From contig NC_135039.1 in assembly GCF_051020975.1 (NCBI RefSeq), forward strand, positions 15,350,692 to 15,414,691: a DNA stretch of 64,000 bases, given 5' to 3'. This document shows positions 23,456-35,200 of the stretch, piece after piece. The position numbers and the translations under genes are program-made. Origin of the DNA: Osmia lignaria lignaria. Taxonomy: Eukaryota; Arthropoda; Insecta; Hymenoptera; Megachilidae. The notes beneath the pieces were generated by a model. It was not told where the DNA came from and ran no database searches. It saw nothing but the letters and a program-made list of their open reading frames with translations. The stretch's first letter is position 1; each line of letters starts with the position of its first letter.

Positions 23456-24325
23456 ACGTTAAAGCTTTTATTATATTCTAATTTCAAATGTAATACCGAA
23501 TTATTAAAGCTTTTAATATTTTCAACCTATTCTGATTTTCTCTGCTGTTCCTATACATATTTAGAATAAAAATAAGCAGTAAATTTCGGACAAAATTATA
23601 TACATAATGAGATGAATGCATGTTACATCATTCGCCTAATTAGAAAACTTTTTAATTCTAAAACTTCAAGCATTACAGGGAGACGCCAAATCATGTGTTT
23701 TGTAACAATACACAACTATGATGTGATAGTTATGTTTGCATTTAAGTTATATCAGTACTGTTACATCCTAAGTTCATATATTATAGGTTGTAAGATAGAA
23801 ATAAGCATACAATGTATGCAATATTGTATAATATGCTTCACAAATGAATTAAAATTTAATCATTATTGATATTCAACATTTACTCTTTACTACAATGATT
23901 AATTTCTGTTAAACATAACTACGAAAATTGAAAGAGCATTTTATTGGAAATATAAAATTTTATAATACACAAATTCTCTTTATGTGTATTTTTTTGTAAA
24001 TAAAACAGGTTTTTTGAAAGCAAAATTATACATTTAGTTTTTATTTCTTACCCTATATGTATATATTTATATTACAATACTAGATCATTTATCTAAATAA
24101 AATTAGCATCACACTTAGTCTTCTGTGAATTTGGGATTCTTATTTCTCTAACTTAAAAACTAATATTCTAAGAATATTTTGAATCATGAGGCAAAATTTG
24201 TATTTATATTCATATATACATATCATTAGGCTTGTGCTTAAATATACAAAATTAATGAAATACTTATTATTGAAATATGTATTAATATAATTGAAATAAT
24301 TAGAATAATACATATATTTCCAACA
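23456..24325. other. Convergent 3' region between ZCCHC7 and U1C
   Basis: AATAAA lies at 23565-23570 (plus, 110 bp after the ZCCHC7 stop) and at 23999-24004 (plus). TTTATT, the minus-strand AATAAA, is at 24040-24045, about 280 bp past the U1C stop. If the distal plus-strand signal is used, the two 3' UTRs nearly meet. Apart from these the stretch is AT-rich with no gene. Confidence 0.55.
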
Positions 24326-24838
24326 TTATTTTTTCATCGGCGGAGGTCCTCCCATAGGTGGTGGTGGTCCATTCATTGGAGGTCTCATTGGTCCCATAGG
24401 TCCCATTGGACCCATCATTGGTCCCATTGGCCCCATAGGACCCATCATAGGTGGCCTCATGCCCATCATTGGTGGCATTGGTCCATGTGGTCCCATCATC
24501 ATTGGACCTCCTGGGCCCATTGGACCACCAGGATGCATACCTGGTGGTGGCATCATACCTGGTGGACCTTGAGGTGGAACTCCAGGTCGAGGACCAAGAT
24601 TTGGAGGTGGTGGAATTGCTGCTCCCTTGTTTGCCGCAAACGGATTAGACGCAATCTTCCCCGCTTTGAATGCTGCCGTTGTTGCATCAATTAAATGTTG
24701 CGCTTGCTCTTCCATCCATTTTTGATAAAAATATTTAACATTGTCCTTGTGTTTACGACCCTGGCAGTGCGTTTTCCGTACACTCGGTGAATCGTGCGTT
24801 AAATACGTATCACAATAGTCACAGTAATATTTTGGCAT
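24326..24838 (-). CDS. snRNP-U1-C: U1 small nuclear ribonucleoprotein C
   Basis: U1C is a core U1 snRNP protein that stabilises the duplex between U1 snRNA and the 5' splice site during early spliceosome assembly in the nucleus. This single-exon frame gives 170 aa. Residues 1-45 hold the matrin-type C2H2 finger (C6, C9, H24, H30) in the near-invariant context YYCDYCDTYLTHDSPSVRKT. A helix (NVKYFYQKWMEEQAQHLID) follows, then a Pro/Gly/Met-rich tail from about residue 75 with repeated M-G-P-M-G-P units. Recalled animal homologues are about 145-160 aa, so the tail is slightly long. The ATG at 24838 is fixed by the conserved M-P-K-Y/F-Y-C start. Confidence 0.97.
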   Translation of the reverse strand: MPKYYCDYCDTYLTHDSPSVRKTHCQGRKHKDNVKYFYQKWMEEQAQHLIDATTAAFKAGKIASNPFAANKGAAIPPPPNLGPRPGVPPQGPPGMMPPPGMHPGGPMGPGGPMMMGPHGPMPPMMGMRPPMMGPMGPMGPMMGPMGPMGPMRPPMNGPPPPMGGPPPMKK

Positions 24839-25130
24839 CGTTACTAATAAAAATGTCTTAGAGTATGCCCCTTTTAGTACAATATATTGTACAATTTCTT
24901 GTAAATATACCGATTCGTTGCTATCCGACAGTAACTAACTACAGGTTATGTATGTATACACACATTTCGTTCCGTTGACCCATCAGTGGTCTAGATAGCT
25001 AAACTTTGTATAGAAATTAAACAGATAGCATCAAACTGCCATCTGGTGAGTAAGCTAAGTTCAGAGTGCTCTTTTTCACTAGCACGATACTCTTCTATCG
25101 CCCGCTTTTCAGTTTATGGTCATATACACA
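24839..25130 (-). promoter_or_regulatory. Upstream region of the U1C gene
   Basis: The 290 bp upstream of the U1C start are AT-rich with no open frame. The promoter must lie here or slightly further right, but no core element can be assigned. The dispersed repeat beginning near 25131 may set its outer limit. Confidence 0.4.
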
Positions 25131-25364
25131 GGGTGCAAAAATACAGGGTATTCGACAACAGGTGGGCAAAATTTTAAGGGGTGATTCTAGGGATGAAAAT
25201 AAGACGAAAATCAAGAATAACGAAATAGCGTTTGCGGCTTTGTTTCCCAGTAATTAACGTTTAAAGATTCGAGTAAAAAGCGCCTGAAACCTGCAATCCG
25301 CCCAGCACCGACGACTGAACGTCAGGTCGAAAGGGGAAGGTACAGTCATACTTTTTACTCGAAT
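25131..25364. mobile_element. Dispersed-repeat fragment with 14-bp inverted repeat
   Basis: The segment runs from ACAGGGTGC/ACAGGGTATTCGAC through AAATAAGACGAAAATCAAG and ATTAACGTTTAAAG to a GAGTAAAAAGCGCC stretch. I recall this combination from interspersed repeats in hymenopteran genomes, though I cannot name the family. ATTCGAGTAAAAAG at 25267-25280 recurs exactly inverted at 25351-25364. No transposase is encoded and no target duplication was resolved. Confidence 0.5.
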
Positions 25365-28300
25365 TTCTCATTTTTTTACTAATAATTTTTATTCCACTCG
25401 TTTAATAAAAACTCATTACGATTATCCAATAATAGTTCCTAATAAATCTTTATGGGTTCCTGATATTTGATCCTAATCATAATATCGACATACGTATTTT
25501 AGTCTTTATTAGAAGTCTTTATTTAGTTTTTATTTAAAAGTGTTTATTGAAAGCTCTGAAATTATTAAAGAAATTATGACTGCGACAACATTTCAAAATT
25601 GAATCCCTTAGAGACATTCCGACGACAGTTTACTGGCACTGCTGTTGAATTCTTAAAATCAGCAGCGAGAGTTTTCCGAGATTCGAACTTACTGGGGCAA
25701 TTTGTCGGTGGCCTCTGCTTGGCACCTTAAAAACTCGTACCGCAGTCCTCAAGGATTGCCGAATCACTGCAGCAAACGTCATCACTCTTGTCTCTCTGTA
25801 TGTTACCTACAACGTTCTCCTCAAATGCCATATTTTTCTATCTCAATGTTAATCTTAATATTTTTCGAAATTCTTTAATTTATATCTTTTTAATAAATAA
25901 TGACCGCCCTATCAGCAAATTAAAATATCATCGGAATTTTGTTACGTTACATCGTGTTTCAATTTAACGTTATCTCACATATTTCGGTGTAAATAGTTAG
26001 TGAATTACCTCGATAGTCTGGTATCAGTGTAGCCGAAGAAAATGTAGCGTGATATGAAGTAAATTATCAGGGGATCGAGAGAACCTTTACAAGTTAGCGT
26101 ACCACTCACAAGGGAATCTGCTGATAAATTGAACGAAACAGGCGATTGAAACGTTTCCCTGCAGCCTTTGGGAATCAGATACACGTTGGTACGAGAAAAA
26201 GTTGAGTAGTATTACACTTTCTCATGAATAACAAATCCGTGCGTCGGAACTCGGCTGATCCCACAACGGGAACATTAAGATTTCAATGTTGTCAACTTTC
26301 TTTCGAAATTCTCAACCCCTCATATTTTTCAATTTACAACCTTACGCTTCTATGCAATAATTTTCAATAACTGAAATTTACATTTTTCTGTATTAATAAT
26401 TCAAAATATTTTAAGAAAATTAGTAATTTTTCTAGATTCTAGATGACAGAAATAACATATGTTCAATATTTTCTAATCGGTGGATTAATAGACTGGTTGG
26501 TCAGAATAATAGAGTAAATTATAAATTGTAATTCTCCAAATTCTCAGAATGCATTTGGGAAATTCTATGCATAGAGGTCAGCAATGACAAAATTGTTGCG
26601 ACCACTTTGGAGGTAATTTCATTAGCATAGCACGTTCTTGGTATCATTGCCGAGGAAGCTCAGTAAAAAAATTATAATCACTTTTTAATACAAAGTTCTT
26701 CGACATTAGGATTATATGTAAAAGGGATATTCAATGAAAAATGGTTATAGTTATTTCCGGTGACTAGGGAGTTGAAGTGCAGTTTCAAACAGACATAAGC
26801 GATAGGAATTAAGTTTCCCTATGGTTTGGACAGTTGCGAATCAATAGAATGATCTCACACGTTCATTTCCAAGTTGAATCGTAAAGCGTACTGTCGATAT
26901 TGCTGATCCAAGAAGATTATTGGTAACTTGCCAAGTCTTTCCTTCAGTATGGCGGTTCACATCAAACCCAGCACCTTTATCAGTCCTTCTTATTCACCCA
27001 ACCGTTTCGCACACAATGTATAATACACACAATGGTATCAGAAAAAAAAGTACCTTGTAAACGTCTGTTAACCTTTTCAATACAATGAAAATCATTGTAT
27101 TATAGAACATTGAGAGAAAAATAAAATATACTATTATAGATATCATAAGATATCATGAAATCAACAATCGACAAATATGAATTTTATATAAAAAACGTTA
27201 ACGAAATGATTATAAATTAATTATCACGAAACTTCCTGTGTCCAAAGTGCTTTTGCGCTGTCAAACGACGCGAGACTCTTCGTGTTTCGAAATCGACCGT
27301 TTGATATGCAACAACATAATAGTTTTGAAATGAGGGTAAACTTGTTATGTGTCAATTTCAAAATTATCATACAACGTGTTGGTAAATCGATGGACGGAGA
27401 GAAATAAGCGACGTAGCAGGGATAGTTCAGGAAGCGATGGAAAAGTGAGGAGAGAAAATAGCAAGGAAGGGTCGTTCCAATTCAGCGCAGCTCATTTATC
27501 ATTGAACCTCGAATGCCAATCTCCTTCTCGCTGAATCGGGAAATAGAGAGAAAAAGAAAGGGGAGAAAAAGGGAGGAAAAAGAATGGAGTAAAGCGTAAA
27601 ATGAAGAGTAGGGTAGAGAGACTTGGAAAAGTTCGACCGAATTATTTGTTAAGTATTAAAGTTCTTTTAATTCATCCGACGGCTATTGTGCTTCGGAACT
27701 GCAGGAATGGAGCGAGGCCTGGAAATCGACAACTTCGAATTCGTAAATCAATCCGAGGCCCTTAATTGGCTTCGAACAATTAGAGTTTATTTCGTTTCGG
27801 CCGTCATTTGTGCAACAGCTAATAATAGAATTAATTTCTTCGTAACCTACTTCCTCCGCTTTACTCTGAAATGCTGCACCGTTAATTACCCCCTCAAGAC
27901 CAATCTAGAAACTGATTTTATATGATTTTATTTACAAAATAATTGTGATTATAATTACTTCATCATAGGGTGCACTGGACAAACGGTGGTGGAATTAAGG
28001 GAAGGTCTATGGGTGGGGGGACTACAGTCCCGGCCTCCATTGTAACCAGGTATTGTTCCTCTATTGTTGTACATTATTGGTAATTTAACATTATTAGATA
28101 GCAAACATTTCAAATTTTATAATTATCCATACTGTGTAAGCTGCGAAGAAATTTATACACCTTGCTCCGAGATTAATCCAACTACACATAAACCTTCTAA
28201 TTTACATGACAAGAGAAGTATACACATTTTTTTTTAGCGCCGTGAAGGGGTTAAATCCTCTGAGGTACGAGGCCTTTCGTGGGCGGAGCGTCGACACCTT

Positions 28301-28480
28301 TTTTCGAGTTCGCACCTTGCCGACTACTGTACCAATGCTTCGCGTCGCGTCGCGTGCATACGTAAAGGGATCGCGTTTATGCGCGCGCATGATTGGTCCA
28401 GATTCGAAGCCCGTCTCTCTCGCTCTAGCCCCCCTTCCACTAATTCTTCGTGCTTTCCTGTCACGCTTGCACGACTCTTG
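25365..28480. other. Intergenic region upstream of the receptor gene
   Basis: AT-rich with no supported exon. Toward 28.2-28.5 kb the base composition shifts sharply to GC/CpG-rich, marking the presumed promoter of the downstream receptor gene. Both strands are open there for about 195 codons because stop codons are rare in GC-rich DNA. Confidence 0.5.
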
Positions 28481-28763
28481 CGGCGGTGTGCGTGCCCAGT
28501 GGCGCCGCCGTCTGGGCGAAATCCTTGAGCCCTCGAGTCGGTACCCCCCTCGGTTGTTCAGTCGCGGGTGCAGTGCGTGCGAGTGTGCAGTGTTTTCGGG
28601 AGCTCCTTCGAGACCGGCGTGGCCTGAAGCGCGCGGGGTTAGGTCAGTGTCAACTCGTCTGCCGTCACGGACATTCGCGTACCTTTCGACGTTTACCTTC
28701 GTTCGAATATGTGATCCCCGTTGTACAGGATACCTGGCAATCGAGCAATTCAGAACGCTTCCG
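28481..28763 (+). other. Probable non-coding first exon of the nicotinic receptor gene
   Basis: CpG-rich sequence containing GTGCAGTGCGTGCGAGTGTG ends ...AACGCTTCCG before the consensus donor GTGAGTAAC (GT at 28764). It is the best donor in the GC-rich island and could splice to the acceptor at 31910-31911, a 3.1-kb intron. The start coordinate is nominal because the transcription start is not visible. Confidence 0.5.
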
Positions 28764-31700
28764 GTGAGTAACATTTTTGAATGCATTCCTATTTAACCGA
28801 GTACGTCGTTTAACACGTTCGCTGCTACCTTCAAAGCATCGTCGACATAGAATGCGATGTCCTCTGTGTCACCCGTCGATTGTGCTTCGACGTTGCTCGT
28901 AGGAATTAGTATACAATGGCACGCAGCGTGTCCTTTTCTGAGTAATAGCGAACGTGTAAACTTGTTGACATAGGACAGGGAGGAAAGTTTACATTGCGAA
29001 TCGAATCGCGAAGCGCGCCATAACTCGGCACGCAGCGGTGGCGCTCGATACGGTTGAAAGAAAATTAAAAAGTGTCCGACCGGATGAAGACGGTATAATC
29101 GTAACTTAGCGTGGCGTTGTTGAATGTTACTTTGACCCTCGTCCGAGGGAGGGCGAGGCGTGACAGGCGGGAAAGAAGGTCGACATCTTTGAGATCCGCG
29201 GATTATTCGAAATAAAATATCATTGACCCAGTTAGCGGTGCAAAAGTAATTAGACATTCGCGGGGTTGGTGACTAGAAGGGAGCGTAGATGAGAGCGGTG
29301 TTGATCGATCCTTCGTCGTTGCCGAGCGCATGTACGCGATCCATCGTAAATTCGCGTTTCCACTTGTGTATCGGTGCGTGCGGTGACATCGGCTTGAAAT
29401 ACGGCACGCGGGCCGCCCATCGGCGAGTTAGCGTGCCAGCAAGAGCAGGAAATTCAGTCTCGCTAGGGTAATTCAAATCCCTACCCGTGGAAGAGATGCA
29501 AACGAATAGTCCGATTCTCTCGTTAACCGAACCAAACTACTTTTATGTCAGAATTCGGATAAAGGGTATCCTGCCACTTTGAAAGATAGCCTTTATCCGA
29601 TCCGAGCAGTGCCGGCTTCAAACAGAGACAATTGCATTCACAGTATTACACTCTCTAGTTGTAAGAGTATCGATCATTTGATTAACCGTTGTACACGGGA
29701 AACCCTGGGTCATCGTGACCCAGTGTGTTTTGTAGAGTTGTGAGAGAACTCGAGAGAGAACTGGGATCGGGTCGGGCACCCGATACTCGAATCGTTATCC
29801 TATATAATTTGATCCGATAAAATTAGTATGTAACCCGTTTGTTTGTTAATGTTTATCGGTAATTATAAATGGAAATTTGGCGATTAGTCTCGTTAGCGAA
29901 CATTTACCACTCGATCACGATAATAAAGTCTTCTGTTCCCGCGGCTGCTAAACCCGTGGCGCAATTTGCGAGTCGAAAACGTACGAGTTGCCAGCTTGAT
30001 ATCCAAGTGGAAAATCCATTGAGATAATCCTAATCCCAGCACCGATGAGTGCTTCACCTGGACTGTGTTCAGGCTACCTGCATAACGATCGCTGAAAATC
30101 GGATTAAACGCTGTCAGATATAGGCTTGAATTTACATGCAGCGGTTATCTCGTTGAATTGCAGCCGACTTTCCTCTAATGGCCTTTCGCGAGATACGCGA
30201 ATCAATCAGTCGCTCGTCGACTCGCATTCCACCACTTCGTTGTCCATTAATGGCAACCCTTGCATCTCTTGTTTGCTACTTTGCCGGATAAATTCACCAT
30301 GCCAAGCGTTCCATCGGAATTCTTCGCCTAATTCGAATTTTTCGAGATCAATCGGTGTCGATTGTGGCTTCCTTTGACAAGGAGTAATTCATTTTCAGTT
30401 TAGTAACATTTGAAAATTTTTTAAATAGAAAAATTAGGAAATAAAATCATGAAATAATTGATCTGAAAAAAATAGGTCCAATAGGTTTGTTAGCAGAAAT
30501 TTTAGTACACACGGCAAATGGAAGTCTTGAAACTTAAAGTAATCCAGGCGACTGTATTAATAGCTTTTTAATGCCATGGAAAATATGATTACGAACAACT
30601 CTCTTAATATACATTAACGTCGGGCCGATGTGCGATAAATGAAGTTATTTAAATTAAATTTTAGAGCGCGCTAGGCATCCAATTTTCCGCCTTTCAACGA
30701 TACCTAGACGAAGACGCGTTTTGTCTTTTCTCCCGAGCTCCGTCGTTGTCTGCTGCTTAATCCATATAAGTCATCCACTCAGCACATTATTAAAGTTCAT
30801 TATTCGACACCATATTTCATCGTGTTCCGGGATTATTAATTGATTACAATGAAGTATGAAGGCAATATAACGTTATAGGAAATTTTCTAATTTAAATTAA
30901 CAATAATCGCTAATTTTTTATAATCACAAAAATAATAATAAATGAAGGGGAGACCCAAAATTTAATATTACGTAATATTTTTACCTCGATATTCTCACCC
31001 TCTGTTGAATTTGTTTCGCGAACGAAAAATAAATTATTTATTTTACGCTCTCCACTTGTATGTACGTCAAATTGTCGCAAAATGTTCGTGGAATGTCTTG
31101 CTTCGAGATCTGAGAATGTCGTACAATCGATGCGGTTCCAGTACTATTTGAAAGATGAAATTCATGCATTTCGAGGATACTTCGTTGCATTCCGCGGAGA
31201 GACTGATCGTAGGTCAATCATAGCACAGCGAATCTGGAATTGTGACAATTCCCATAATTGGTGGAACATTGTGTCCTTAACCCAATTCATATTTCTGATT
31301 AGCAAGTTGTAGTTAACAAGCTGTTACATATAGCGTCGAAATTTATTTTTATTTTTAAATTTCTATTAATGACAATTTGTAATTTCAAGATTTTTCAAAA
31401 TTATCGTTGCAAATTGATATTTATATCAAAATAAATAAGAAACATTTTTTAGAACATTTAAAACAAAAAAATGAACCTCAATAGTAGATATTTTGTTTAT
31501 AACAAAAACCTTCTAAATTAAGTCACTATTAAGATAAAAAGTATTAAAAATAATATATAAAAAATATTGGACGATCATATGCTCTTTAGAAAGGAGTACA
31601 AATTGATGTAGTCATTACCGTTGATATAGATTACTGGTGCAAGTAGTACAAGTCAATGCATCGCGAGACAAATGTAGTATTCGCTTAGTGATTCTCAATG

Positions 31701-31911
31701 AAAAAAATGAATAGAAAGAGGAGAACAAATTCCTTCTCATACTAATGAATTTTTTGCTACGGGCCAGTGATTCTCAACCTATTGAAACATAAAAATTATA
31801 TTTTTAATTATATGTTTTTCTATAATTAGGGTACGCCAAACCCTAGCTCACCAACTAAGGGTAAACACCGCTATTTAAATTAACGAATGTTCCATTTTCT
31901 GTGCTTGACAG
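28764..31911 (+). other. Receptor intron 1 (inferred)
   Basis: No exon seen inside. It contains small perfect hairpins at 29705-29723 (CTGGGTCA/TGACCCAG) and 29766-29784 (ATCGGGT/ACCCGAT), otherwise AT-rich sequence. It ends in a pyrimidine-rich TTCTGTGCTTGACAG. Confidence 0.5.
29705..29723. repeat. Perfect GGGTCA-TCG-TGACCC inverted repeat
   Basis: CTGGGTCA and TGACCCAG separated by TCG, 8-bp arms. Same IR3 geometry as the site at 7555, here about 940 bp after the receptor's inferred first exon, so a nuclear-receptor-type binding site is conceivable. Confidence 0.5.
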
Positions 31912-31993
31912 ATTCGTGGTTCACGGTTAGTGCGGTCGAGCGAGGGTTCGTGGGTGTCGGTTGTGTTGTTCATAGTGGAGGAATCAGAGGATC
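31912..31993 (+). other. 5' UTR part of receptor exon 2
   Basis: It begins after the acceptor TTGACAG (AG at 31910-31911). It has 82 nt to the ATG; TAG at 31973-31975 closes the reading frame upstream. ATGATG follows, and the first is taken as the start. Confidence 0.7.
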
Positions 31994-32200
31994 ATGATGC
32001 CCCCGATCATAGGGGAAACGCTACGAGTATGGTTTCTCTCGGCGTTGGTGGTTCACGGAGCTGTCGCCGGGAATCCGGACGCGAAACGCCTTTACGACGA
32101 CCTCCTCTCAAACTACAACAAACTGGTGCGACCCGTTGTGAACACCTCGGACGTGCTACGCGTCTGCATTAAGCTGAAGCTCTCGCAGCTCATCGACGTG
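31994..32200 (+). CDS. nAChR exon 2: signal peptide and start of ligand-binding domain
   Basis: 69 codons ending ...CTCATCGACGTG before donor GTGAGTAATA, phase 0. Encodes the signal peptide and the N-terminal helix to L-S-Q-L-I-D-V. Its Cys at residue 58 (RVCIK) looks unpaired within the visible part. Confidence 0.93.
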
Positions 32201-35200
32201 GTGAGTAATAAAGCGATAAGATTTATACCTGTAAGCTGACAAGTCCTCCGATGTCTAAGTACGTCCATTATCTAGGAGGAATAATCGATACGCGATGTCA
32301 CATTGATTATCGTATATTCCTAGTAATCTAAACAATAAATAAGACAGCAATCGACGCGTACGAAAATTTCATTGGATAGGCATAAAAATTTTGTGGAAAT
32401 TGAAATTCGTGTTCTTCGCTGTTCGCGCATTCATAAACTGATTAACAATAAAGCGGAGTCAGGATATTGGGGGGAAACGCGGAAAGTTTCCTATTCCGCC
32501 CGTGGAGAAATTGGTAAGTCGCGGTGAAGTTTCGCGGCTTTGTATTTCAAGTTTTCCGCAAGTTTCCACGGCTTGTATTAACAGGCTAAGACAATACATG
32601 ATTCATATGAACACACTGGTAATATTGAGACTTTGAGTATTTTTGGAAAATGGAATAAAAATGATTAGATTTTAATACTTCACGTCGTTCGAAGTGTGTC
32701 GTTCATTGAAAAGATGAATGGACTTTACTCTTTAAGTCAAAGGGGCTACAAAGTTTCGTTGTTAAGAACACTGCAGAGGCAGCAGCCCTGTCAGGTTCAG
32801 AGATACTTCAGAGAGCACGCGAATCTACATATCTATGTAGGTATTTATGACGGCGACATAGGTACTGCTCTATTCTAAGGATGATCTATCATAAACAGTG
32901 CACTTTACGTGCGACCCTTGCGATATACATAGTCAAAAGCATCAGACCTATTCTATTCTGTCTGTTGAATTTGATTCATACCTTTTATTTCAAATGAAAA
33001 TGATGAATGGACTTTAGTTCGATGGATAAAATGAATTTGTATTGGATTTTTAAAGTTATATCTTACTTATTGTTAGATTCAACTAATTTGATTTAATAAT
33101 TGCAAGGGATTAAAAATATCTGTTAATAGGTGGCAATATTGAAATACGATGCGATAATGGAGTTAAAATCCATAGCGTGATGTAATAAATAATTGTATTA
33201 TCAGGCCATTATCATCGGTGATTAATTTTTTTAAATAACTAACAATACAGTATCGCCATAACAGCGTTAATGAAATCTTCTTTATTGAATAATATTTTCC
33301 AGGAATTATGTATAAGCTTTATAGAAAGTATAGAAAAAAATTTTAACTTTGACTTTTTTCTGGGGTTGGCCAGTACCCTTAAAAATTTTGAATTTTAGAT
33401 ATTTTTAGATATTTGGAAATGTAGTTTCGAAATTTTAGAATTTTCAGATTTTTGAACATGATAGCACTATGTCTTTGACTAATAGCACATGATCTAGACA
33501 CACATATCAAGGAAGATGAAGTTCACGATAAGTTCCAATTAAGTTCCATTACAGTTCATTAAGGTGATATTACGAAATTCCTGTGACAAAGTGATCCAAT
33601 GATCTTGGATCAAAGTTGGGTGGGGGGAGAGGATAGTTTGGGAATTTATGGCTGAAATTTGAGCTTTCTCTAGGCAAACTTCATTCACGAGAAATGTGAT
33701 GATAATGATAGAGGCTTAATTAGAGATAGATGTTATTTTGATAAGCTTAGTAATTAAAGCTTATCACACGTACGAACTCTGTCATAAAATTAATCGTTAA
33801 TCATAAAATAAAATCAATAATGAAAAGGTAACAGAAATATTTTTATAACAACGAATGATATACATGAAAATTTAAAAAAAAAAAAAGCGAATAGCAATGG
33901 CAATTTTGTCGGAAAGGAAATTTATTTTCAGAAATGAAAATTAATTCAACGTGCAGCGTGTATGCACGTTTTATCGACTAGGCTCCGATTGGATGAAAAA
34001 TTTCCACACGATTGGTTCGATTCACCAACGTTATGTAAGTTTCTATTTATGTGGTAATAGCAGAAAGGTATTGGTAAAGGTCCACGCGTTCACGACAAAT
34101 GCAATCAACCATTGCATTTCGAACGGAAATAAATTCATCCCATTAAACTGTTATTCTAGTTAGTTGATTCATGCATAAATTCATATTTCATTGATATATA
34201 GATTCAATTTACATTTTCGAACACTTGTAATCATTTGGAATATGAGAAACTCAAGGAACCAATAACATTGATTGATTCGTTTAAATACATTAATAAAGTA
34301 GAGGTACCATTTATGTAAATTCAAAAAGAATTAATACTATTATATCCTTTAGGTTCATTTAGGACAATATTATTATTAATAGTTCCTAGTTATATAGGTA
34401 TATTAAATTTAGGACCATTTCCCTAGGGCAGAAGCCTGGTACCGATTGGATTTCAAAACCTTGAAATCCAATTTACATATTAAATAGATCGCATTAATTT
34501 TCTTTAAATTAATTCCAACATTAATATTTCCAAAACTATGATTTTCTGAATTATATAATTATGCATTTTTCAACAACAAAGCAGCCATCGCGAAAGACAA
34601 AAATTTACGTTATTTTCAACTGGAACACCCTTCCTGAAAGGATGTCGACGCGTAGCGTGTATGCACACTGAAAGCACGCGTACGGGAGAAAAATTGCCGG
34701 ATAGGAAGGATATGTGGTGAAGAGGGATGGAAAGAGGGTGAAGAAGCACACGGGGAAATCGGGGCAAGGTGAACGAGCGAAAACAGTGAGAAAGAGGGAG
34801 AAACGACGGTGGATTGTCCGGCGAAATATAAACAAAGAACGCTTTCCGTACGTGTCAGCTGAATGAACAATGGTTATGGCAAAAGTTCTCCAACGAGTGT
34901 CACGAGTACGCGTGTGCACTCGCGCGGATTCTAGACGATTTGTCAGGAAAACTTTGGCAAGCTTCTAAACTTGTATTCTCATAGGGAAACTGCGAAAAGC
35001 ACGTCCCTATCGACAGGAAACGTTTTGGATCGACGTGTTTGGGTAGAGAGTGATTGGTAATCCTTTTGCGATTCTATCTCGTTTGTGCAAACAAGAATTT
35101 TCTTCAGAAATTTTTCTTCAATTAAAAAATTAATTAAAACTAACTTTAGATACGTTATTTATCGAAATTTGGAAAAAAAAAAATATTTTCCATTCGACGG

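Noticed and set aside
28202..28796. Long open frames on both strands (about 195 codons)
   Set aside because: GC/CpG-rich promoter and 5' UTR region with few stop triplets; the frames cross the inferred donor at 28764 and show no protein family.
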